Assembly (NCBI RefSeq): GCF_009905435.1
Contig: NZ_JAAAMT010000027.1
Location: 1 to 64,000, forward strand
Reading direction: 5' to 3'
From: Pseudomonas sp. R5(2019)
GTDB lineage: Bacteria > Pseudomonadota > Gammaproteobacteria > Pseudomonadales > Pseudomonadaceae
DNA length: 64,000 nucleotides
A model generated the notes under the pieces. It worked only from the letters and a program-made list of their open reading frames with translations. It was not told the DNA's origin and did no database searches. Below are positions 52,238-60,000 of the stretch, piece after piece (positions within the stretch are counted from its first letter, which is position 1; every line of letters begins with the position of its first letter). The position numbers were made by a program, and so were the translations under genes.

Positions 52238-53806
52238 TCAGGGCGCCGTGTCGCTTTGCAGAAACGGCGCCACTGGATAAAACAGCGGATCGGGCAACTC
52301 GACAGTGACCACGTGGGCGCCACTGAGGCCCTGGTGTTTGCCGGGGCCGAAACTCACCGGCGGGGTCAGCCCGGTGGCGAAGTCGTGCAGGCCCTCGAGG
52401 GCGGCCACCAGTTTTTCCCGGCTGGCGTCGCGGCCGGCGCGCTTGAGCCCTTCGCTGAGCAACAGCACTGAACAGTAGGTGCCCACCTGCAACAAGGCAT
52501 GCTGGCTGTCCAGGCCCTGGCGCTGGCGCAATTCGATCAATCCGGCCTTGCCGGCCAGCGTCCAGTCGCTGGGGATAAACGGATAGGCCAGGAACACCCG
52601 ACGCGAATACTCGACCGGCAGTTGCTGGACCTCGCCGGCCACCTGATTGGACACCGCAAACAGGTACGGCGCCGTGGCCTGGGCCCTGTACTGCTCGGCG
52701 AGCGCGAGAAAGCCTGTGCCATCGCCCAGCCAGAACACCGTGTTGACCGGGGCCACGGGGGCACTCACAGGCTCGGCATCCGGATCATCAACGGCCTGCA
52801 GGCGTACCTGCTGCCAACCGTGGGACTGCAAGTCGTTTTGCAGTTTCAGCGCCGCCTGGTGCTGGCCGCTGCCGGCCTGATAAGCCACCACGCCAGGCAA
52901 GTCGCGGGCCTCCAGGTGCTCGCTGGCGTAACGGGCCAGGGCCAGCAGTTGTTCGCGCAGGCCCGGCAGCGGTTCGAAAATCTGCGGGCTGGCCAGGCTG
53001 TTGCCCAGCAGCGACTGCGCGCCGACCATGGGCACCCCGCTCTGCTCCAGGCGCTCGGCCAGCTGACTGTCCAGCGCCGGGGCCAGGGGGGCGATCAGGG
53101 CAAACACCTGCTCTTCGCCGAGCAACTGCTGCAAGGCACGCTCGGCGCTTTGCTGGTCGGGGCCCGGGTCGAGGTTGACCAACTGCAGTTGGCGACCATG
53201 AATGCCGCCGGCTTCGTTGATTCGCGCCAGGCTGCCTTCCAGGATCGCCGCCACCGTCGCGGCGGCCGGCGCCAGGGGACCTGTGCGTGGCAACAAGGTA
53301 CCCAGTCGCAGATGTTCGGCCTGCACGCCGGGGTCGCGGTCTTCACTCAGGCGCTTGAGGTAGGCGGTGAGGTTTTGCTGGTCGCCACTGGACAGCACAA
53401 AGCGAGGCATGGCCGGGTCCAGCCGATTGCCGGCCGGGTCGACGCCTTCTTGCACCGCACGGGCCAGCTTGCCTTCGCTGTAAGCCGGGTAACGGCGGCC
53501 GTTGGTGTGCCCACTGGCCTGGCTCAGGCGTTGCCAGGTGATGTCCGGTGGGCGTACCCCGCCTTCGGGGCGGCCACGGCCATCGGTGCCGTGGCAATTG
53601 GCGCAGGGCAAGGCCGTGCCGGGCAGCAGCATGTCGGCGGCGCCCACCCGGGCCGAGACTTCAGCGCCGCTGGTCGACACGCCCTCTGTGTACAAGCGCT
53701 TGCCGGCCAACTCCTGGGGCGTCATGTCCAGGGCCACGGCGGGTCCGCTCAGGCAGACCAGCAGTCCGAGCGCGGCGATCAGGGAGGTCACCATGGCCGT
53801 ACTCAC
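52238..53806 (-). CDS. Cytochrome c fused to a periplasmic-binding-protein domain
   Basis: 522 residues from a GTG at 53806; an ATG at 53794 is possible. Signal peptide, then a c-type cytochrome domain with CANCHG (Cys68, Cys71, His72) and a later Met in MPRFVLSSGDQQ. From about residue 165 a type I ABC substrate-binding fold begins (LRLGTLLPRTGPLAPAAATVAAILEGSLARINEAGGIHGRQLQLV), as in Leu/Ile/Val-binding proteins. An unusual fusion: a redox domain joined to a ligand sensor. It sits between SCO genes and the SurA-like gene in the mnxG operon and could accept electrons or sense a ligand. Confidence 0.85.
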   Translation of the reverse strand: MSTAMVTSLIAALGLLVCLSGPAVALDMTPQELAGKRLYTEGVSTSGAEVSARVGAADMLLPGTALPCANCHGTDGRGRPEGGVRPPDITWQRLSQASGHTNGRRYPAYSEGKLARAVQEGVDPAGNRLDPAMPRFVLSSGDQQNLTAYLKRLSEDRDPGVQAEHLRLGTLLPRTGPLAPAAATVAAILEGSLARINEAGGIHGRQLQLVNLDPGPDQQSAERALQQLLGEEQVFALIAPLAPALDSQLAERLEQSGVPMVGAQSLLGNSLASPQIFEPLPGLREQLLALARYASEHLEARDLPGVVAYQAGSGQHQAALKLQNDLQSHGWQQVRLQAVDDPDAEPVSAPVAPVNTVFWLGDGTGFLALAEQYRAQATAPYLFAVSNQVAGEVQQLPVEYSRRVFLAYPFIPSDWTLAGKAGLIELRQRQGLDSQHALLQVGTYCSVLLLSEGLKRAGRDASREKLVAALEGLHDFATGLTPPVSFGPGKHQGLSGAHVVTVELPDPLFYPVAPFLQSDTAP

Positions 53807-54456
53807 CGTCCGGCCAGAGGCTGGGACAGCAGTTTCAGGCGCTCGGCGATGGCCTCGGCCGGCGCATCCGGGCGGACCTTGCTCCAGCGTTTATGGGCGA
53901 CGTCACCGACGATCAGTTGGGTGGAGTGTTGTTCCGGGCTCGGGATCAGGTGGCCAAGGCGCCCCAACACCAGGTCCATATTGGCCTTGTCACCCGTCAG
54001 GAACAGCCAGTTGGGGTCATCGGCGCCCTGCTTGGCGGCAAAGGCCTTGAGGGTGGCCGGCGTGTCGCGCTGCGGGTCGCTGCTCAGCGTAATGAACACC
54101 ACCTGGCTGGCCAGCGGTTCGCCGAGGGCATCGCGTACTTCCTTGAGCTTGCGGGTGATCAGCGGGCAGGCGTCGGTGCAGTGGGTAAAGATCACATTGA
54201 GCAGGACCACCTTGTTTTTCAGCACATCGCTGTAGAAGCGCAGCTCATTGCCATGCTGATCCTTCACCAGCGTGTCGGTGAAGTAGGTCTGGGCGTCGTG
54301 TGTGCCGGTGCTCGGTGCAGGCGTCACCAGCCTGGTCTCGGGCTTTTCATGGCCTTCATGCGCCATGGCGACCTGGGTGAACATCAACAGGCAGCCGAGC
54401 AGCACCCGCCAATCGAAGGCACGCAGGCCGCTGACACGCAAGGTCGAGGCGCTCAT
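53803..54456 (-). CDS. SCO family copper chaperone, second copy
   Basis: 217 residues. An N-terminal hydrophobic segment (residues 18-32, ending AMA-HE) precedes a His-rich stretch. Thioredoxin-like fold with CxxxC in HCTDACPLITRK (Cys93, Cys97) and the metal-binding His near residue 178 in QHSTQLIVGD. SCO proteins deliver copper to cuproenzymes. Start and stop overlap the neighbours by 4 bp each. Next to a large copper oxidase, the target is likely MnxG. Confidence 0.88.
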   Translation of the reverse strand: MSASTLRVSGLRAFDWRVLLGCLLMFTQVAMAHEGHEKPETRLVTPAPSTGTHDAQTYFTDTLVKDQHGNELRFYSDVLKNKVVLLNVIFTHCTDACPLITRKLKEVRDALGEPLASQVVFITLSSDPQRDTPATLKAFAAKQGADDPNWLFLTGDKANMDLVLGRLGHLIPSPEQHSTQLIVGDVAHKRWSKVRPDAPAEAIAERLKLLSQPLAGR

Positions 54457-55100
54457 GGCTGTTGCTCCAGGGCGACGGCGGTGTGTTTGGCATGGACGCG
54501 GCGGGCCCCCAGGCGTTCGATTTCACTGACCAGCACGGCCGGGTCGGTAAAGCCGTAGAAGCGGGTCCAGTGGCCACTGCGACCGTCGCCGACCAGGATC
54601 AGTGGCGGGTGGTTCTTCAAGTCAGGGTTGAAACTGCCCAGGCCCTTGAGGGTTTCGGTGACCGCGTACTGGGTACCGGTCAGCCAGCTCCAGCCCGGGC
54701 CGTCCTGAAACTTGCGCGCATAGCCCTGCAGCCGCTTGGGGTCGTCGCGCAGCGGGTCGACACTGATCGACACCAACTGCACTTCGTCGCCGACCCGCCC
54801 GCCCAGTTGTTTCTGGACCTTGCCCATGATCGACGACACCACCGGGCACACCGTGCTGCAGCTGGTGTAGATAAAGCCCATCAACACGATCTTGTCGCCC
54901 ACCAGGTCCTTCTCCAGGCGCACCGGCATGCCGTTCTGGTCCAGCAGCGAGACATCGGCAAAGCGCACCTCGGCGCGCTCCCGTTGTGGTGCGGCGGGCG
55001 CATGGCCTTCGTGCCCGGCCGCCGAATGGGCGTGAGCCAGGCCCATGTTCAATGCCCCGAGGGCCAAGGCCAGGGTGCACATCAGCTTGAAAGTCTTCAT
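54453..55100 (-). CDS. SCO family copper chaperone, first copy
   Basis: 215 residues from the ATG at 55100 (AAGGGG upstream). Signal peptide, His-rich mature start (HSAAGHEGH), then CxxxC in TSCSTVCPVVSSIM (Cys81, Cys85) and the third ligand His near residue 170 in KNHPPLILVGDG. Two SCO genes in tandem suggest a demand for copper in the periplasm. It follows the beta-propeller gene by 22 bp on the same strand. Confidence 0.88.
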   Translation of the reverse strand: MKTFKLMCTLALALGALNMGLAHAHSAAGHEGHAPAAPQRERAEVRFADVSLLDQNGMPVRLEKDLVGDKIVLMGFIYTSCSTVCPVVSSIMGKVQKQLGGRVGDEVQLVSISVDPLRDDPKRLQGYARKFQDGPGWSWLTGTQYAVTETLKGLGSFNPDLKNHPPLILVGDGRSGHWTRFYGFTDPAVLVSEIERLGARRVHAKHTAVALEQQP

Positions 55101-55122
55101 CGTCATCCCCTTGTCGATAGAT

Positions 55123-57066
55123 TCAGCGTGCGGCCTGTGCAGGGACCACCCGCAGGCTGGCGAAGGCCTTGTCCCCCAGGCTGTTCCCCAATGATGGGGA
55201 ACGCACATGGACGTACCAGGCGCCGCTCTGGGCCAACTCCAGCGGTGCTTCATAAAGCCCCTCGCTCACTTCCCGCACCGGGATCTCCCGGGCCCGGGAG
55301 GACGGCGCCAGGTAGTAACGCACGGTCAAATCCTTGAGGCCCGCACGCGGCTCGCCCTGCCCTTGCAACACCTTGAAGCGCAGGGTGTAGGGCTGGCCGG
55401 CGGTCAGCGGCGCGTGGTCCTTGAGGAACTCCAGCCGAGGCGCGCCCGCCGGTATGGCGCCAGAGCGCTGTTCAACCTGGGTGCTGAAGCAATGAATGAT
55501 TTGCGGCTGGTTGAGCAGGAACGCCACATCGAAGCGCCCCGCGGCCGGCAGCTTCAGCGTCGAGCTGTACACCCCGGGCGAGACCTCCCGCAGGCTGCGG
55601 TCGACCACCAGCGCGGCACGTGCCACATGGCCACGATTGAGGTAACCCGACATCGGCGCGTTCATGCCTTCGGTGTAGAAATAGGTGGTGTTGTCGACCG
55701 GGTTGACCACAAATACCGCGTTGTCATCGCGTGCCGGCACCAGGCCCTGGGCCAGCGGCAGGTCACCGGCCTGGCGCGGTGCGGCGGGGCCTGCGTCAAA
55801 GCCCTGGACGATCGGCTGGCGGCCCTCGCCCAGGCTCGACAGGTTGACCATGGTGACTTTCGGCGAGGCCAGCCCGCGGATGTAGGCATAAGCCTGGGTG
55901 AAGGTCACCTGGTAGGGTTCGGCCGAGACGTCCAGCTGGTGGATGACCTTGTCGGTGGCCGCATCAATCACCAGCGCCTGGTTGGTCAACGTATTGAGGG
56001 CAACGCCAAAGCGCCCGTCGTGGCTGAAGCGCATCGGCCCCAGGCCTTGTTGGGCCTGGATCACGCTGCGCACTTCAAGGCTGCTGGCATCGACCACGGT
56101 GATAGTGCCGTCCTTGCCGTCGGCCACGTACGCCGCCTGGGACAGCTTCGATACCGCCACCGACAGCGGGTTTGAGCCGGTTTTCAGGCTTTTGCGCAGT
56201 ATCCGGCTGGCGGTGTCGATCACGCTCAGGGTGCCGCTGTCGCGGTTGCTGACAAACGCCAGCTGCGAGTCCTTGCTGAAGGCGATCTCGTGGTGGCCTG
56301 GGCCGGTGGCGATAAAGCCCACCGGTTTGAGGCTGTTGGTGTCGATCAGGCTGACACCGCTGTGGGCCAGGTCCTGGTCGTTGTTTCCGACCCACAGCAG
56401 GCGCCCGTCCGGTTGCAGGGCCACGCGCACCGGCTGCTTGCCAGCGGCGATGGTGCCGACCAGCTGGAACTTGTCGGTGTCGATCACCGCCACCTCACCG
56501 GCTTCAGGCATCGACACGAAGACCCGTTTGTCGTCGTCGCTGGACACCCAATCCATCGGCGGGCGCGGCAGGTCGATGCGGGCCATGGTGCTGGTGGTGC
56601 CGCCCACCGAAACGGTGGGGTCGATCACGCTCAGGCTGGCGTCCTTGTTCAGCACCAGCAGAAAGTAGCTGTTGAGGTCCATCAACGGGCGTGCACCGAT
56701 GCTGCTCCTGAGGAACAGCGCCACCCGCGACTTGCAGCTTTTATCGCGGTCGCGGACCGCCTCGTCCTCCAGCGCCGGGTCCAGCCAGGCGCCGGGGGAA
56801 ACCCCCGACAGTGGCTGGCCGGACGTTTGGTCGGTGATCTTGAAGCTGACCCTGGCATAACTGCCTTCAATCAACGCCGCACCGGCCACCAGGGGCCGCA
56901 GTTCAAAGTCGACGGCAATCCCATCGCGCACCAGCCGATTGTCTTCCTGACGGGCCAAAGCGGCCTCGACTTGATCACACCACATTTCCTCGTAGCCGAT
57001 CCCCAGGCCCAGCAGGGTAAGCCCTGCCAGCATGCCGAAGACAACAGGTCTGCTCTTCTTGTTCAT
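55123..57066 (-). CDS. YncE-like beta-propeller protein
   Basis: 647 residues from the ATG at 57066 (AAGGAGCAGTC upstream). One N-terminal hydrophobic segment (residues 8-25), then repeats of about 42-45 residues of the YVTN/YncE seven-bladed propeller (VSMPEAGEVAVIDTDKFQLVGTIAAGKQPVRVALQPDG; SNRDSGTLSVIDTASRILRKSLKTGSNPLSVAVS). The C-terminal 150 residues look like an Ig-like domain (LTAGQPYTLRFKVLQGQGEP). Probably periplasmic. It lies 22 bp after mnxG, so it likely binds or shields the oxidase. Exact role unknown. Confidence 0.85.
   Translation of the reverse strand: MNKKSRPVVFGMLAGLTLLGLGIGYEEMWCDQVEAALARQEDNRLVRDGIAVDFELRPLVAGAALIEGSYARVSFKITDQTSGQPLSGVSPGAWLDPALEDEAVRDRDKSCKSRVALFLRSSIGARPLMDLNSYFLLVLNKDASLSVIDPTVSVGGTTSTMARIDLPRPPMDWVSSDDDKRVFVSMPEAGEVAVIDTDKFQLVGTIAAGKQPVRVALQPDGRLLWVGNNDQDLAHSGVSLIDTNSLKPVGFIATGPGHHEIAFSKDSQLAFVSNRDSGTLSVIDTASRILRKSLKTGSNPLSVAVSKLSQAAYVADGKDGTITVVDASSLEVRSVIQAQQGLGPMRFSHDGRFGVALNTLTNQALVIDAATDKVIHQLDVSAEPYQVTFTQAYAYIRGLASPKVTMVNLSSLGEGRQPIVQGFDAGPAAPRQAGDLPLAQGLVPARDDNAVFVVNPVDNTTYFYTEGMNAPMSGYLNRGHVARAALVVDRSLREVSPGVYSSTLKLPAAGRFDVAFLLNQPQIIHCFSTQVEQRSGAIPAGAPRLEFLKDHAPLTAGQPYTLRFKVLQGQGEPRAGLKDLTVRYYLAPSSRAREIPVREVSEGLYEAPLELAQSGAWYVHVRSPSLGNSLGDKAFASLRVVPAQAAR
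55183..55202. promoter_or_regulatory. TTCCCCA-N4-TGGGGAA palindrome inside coding sequence
   Basis: GTTCCCCAATGATGGGGAAC has perfect 8-bp arms in the 3' end of the propeller gene, 80 bp before the first SCO gene. It has the same form as the site at 63058-63079. Could be an internal regulator site or a coincidence of codon choice (SLGNSLGD). Confidence 0.4.
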
Positions 57067-57088
57067 GACTGCTCCTTGGATCCTGTTG

Positions 57089-60000
57089 TTATGGCGCAGG
57101 TGCTGGCGCTGGCGCCGGCTCCGCTTCGTTGGTGACGCGCAGAATCCCCCACAGCCCCGAGGCGTTGCCGTAAGCGGCGTAGTCGCGGAACAGGTAGTCA
57201 CCCGGTACAGCGTTGCCGCCCCCGGCACTGCTGTGCATGAAGCTGAAGTGCGCCGCCGGCAGAATGCTTTCCTGGGCGCCGATGTACATCGCCATCGGGT
57301 TGAAGCCGAAACGCACCGATCCAATCCCGGGCGCGCCCAGCGGGAAGCCACCGGCGTCGGACTTCTCGGCCTGCAGGTTGTGCATCGGCCAGACGTGGCC
57401 GTCGAGCTGGAAGGTCGAACCGCGGCTGCCGCCGGTTGGCATCATGATGTGGGTGCGAAACGGCTGGCCGGGCTTGGCCCACAGCACCGGCGTTTGCGGA
57501 TCACCACCGACCAGGGCGTTGCTGTAGGCCATGTGCACGTTCGGAACATCGCCCCAGCCATGGCCGCCGGCAAGGCCGAACGGCGCGTCGGGTGCGACGC
57601 CGAAGCGGTACCACAGCGGCTCGCTCTTGTAGTTGATGGCCATGCTCGAGTTGTCCTGCGGGTCGGTCGGCACGCCATTGCCTTCGGCAGCGATGCCTTC
57701 GACCGGCCGGCCATTGGCCCAGCGCATGTTCAGGGCTTTTTGCCAGACCATCGCAAAGTCGCGATACGGCGTCTGGTTCGGCGCCGTGACGGTTGCCGAA
57801 GCGCGGCTGCGGGCGTCCTCCGTCCAGGTGGCGCCGACCGGTACGATGGTCATGGCGCCGCCCAGGCCTTTCTGCCCCTGCTTGATCACATCGGCCGGGG
57901 TCAGGTTCAGGCCGCCGAACTCGATGGCGGTGGTGTTGATGTTGTCGACACTGCGGCCCAGTTGCGAGATCGGCTTGCCTTCACGCTCCAGGTGCCCGGC
58001 GTAGTACTGGTAGACCTTGCTGGGGTACGCCCCGGTGTTGCCCGCCCGTGGTGGCACGGTCTGGACCGGGTTGGCACCGACGTTCATACCGTCCGACTTG
58101 GTGATGTCATAGGCCAGCAATTGGGCGTGCAGGCCCACATGGCTGGAGGGACGCATCAGGTTGTTGTTGAAGGTGCTCGAGCCTTCGCCATGGTGACGGT
58201 CGCGCTTGACCATGCCATGCATTACCGCCGTGCTGGCCAGGTCCGGCATGACCAGCGGCAGACGGTTTTCCAGGGTCACCTTGATGCAGTCACCGGCGGC
58301 CGCACGCAGCACCAGCGGTTCGACCGGTACACCTGGCTTGAGCTTGCCGGTGATCGGGTCAAGGTCGGCCTTGCGCACATACAGCACGGCGGTCGGGTCA
58401 TGCAGCGGCCCGCTTTGCCCGCCGAGGGTGAAGGTTTCCCCATGTTCGGGGTCGGTCACCGTCACCTGGGGAATGCTGACTGGCCGCGAGTTGAACACGA
58501 GGGTGCCACCGTTGGCCTTGAGCGGGCCGCCGACATGCTCGGCCAGGCCAGCCGGGTCGTTGATGCTCAGGCCCAGCGGGTTGCCGAGCACATCGTTGGC
58601 CAGCACCGCCACCACTTCATAGTGGCGTTGCGGGGTTGGCCGGGTGCCGATGCCGTTGGGGTTGGCGCTGTAGCGCGGGCAAATGCCGTCGAATGCCACG
58701 GTGTTGCGCGCCGCCATCGGCTTGGGGTTGTTCGGCAGCGGGAACAGGTCGGTGCGGCTGGCGGTGTAGTTGCGCATCACCCCCCAGATACCCGACCAGT
58801 AGCCTTCCAGCGAGGCATCCATGGAGTACAGGTAGTCGCCGGTGGTGGCGGCCGAACTGGACATCATGTTCACCGGCGCATTGAAGCCCAACTGCTCGGA
58901 GATACCGATCATCTGCGACGACTTCCAGCCCGAGTTGGAGCTGTTGCCGAAGCCCGAGCCGCTCTGCAGCCATTTGACCCCGTGCATGGTCACGTTGTGC
59001 TCTTCTTCGTAGCCACCGGCGTGCATCCGCAGGCGCACGTTATCGCCCGAATAGGTGCGCAGCATCGGGGTGAACGGGTCGCCCGGCTCGGCGCCGGCCT
59101 TGTTGATGTGCGGCGGGAACCGCGTGGTGCCACCGGTGGGGCCGACCGCCGAAGTGATCGCCGCCGGCGACAGGTTCAGCGCCGGGATCGCCCGGTCGGT
59201 ACGGCTTTGCAGGGCGTAGGCGAGGTCGCCGGCCAAACCGGCGGCCTGCATGCCGCGCTTGCCATCGGGGGCCACTTTGTACGGGTCATAGACCCGCAGC
59301 GCCAGCGGCTCGTTGCGGTAGTTGACAACGAACATGCCCGGGTCATCCACCGAGATCGCTTGTGGGCATGGCCGGCTTGGGCAGCCAGGCAACAGCCCGC
59401 CACGGGCTTCGATCACCGCTTCAAGCAGCGTCTCGGCCTGCTTGCGCAGCGGTGGGTTGATGGCGAAACGGAAGCTGTCGGCGGTGGCCGGGAACGCCGC
59501 GCCATTTGGAATCCCGTCCGGGCCCGCGCCCACATACACACCGGCTTCATAGGCGTGCACGAAGTCGCTGTATTCCAGGAAGAACTCGCGGTAGCTGTCG
59601 TTCTTGCCGTCGTTGTCGAGGTCACCGGTGGCGATCACGGCTTGCCAGGAGGTTGGCCCGCCGTCCTGGCGCAGGGCGGTGTTGTACAGCTGCTCGCCGG
59701 TTTCGGCGTGGTACCAGGTGGAACCGGCCGGTTCCGCCAATACGGTGGCGTACAGGCCCAGTTGCTGGTGGGTCGATGGGCCAAGGTGGTCATGGGTAAA
59801 GATGGTGCCCAGGCCACGGTCGATGTTATTGACGTTGATGACCGGGTCTGCGAACCAGCGCTGCATCTGCGTGCGCGCGCCCATCCAGTCGGCCCGCCCG
59901 TAGCGGCCGAAGTACGGGTGCGCCTTGGCTTGCGGGCAGGCTGAAGTGCCGTCGCGCGGGTCAGTGCCGAGGCAACCGTTGAAGCTGCGGATCGCCTTGA

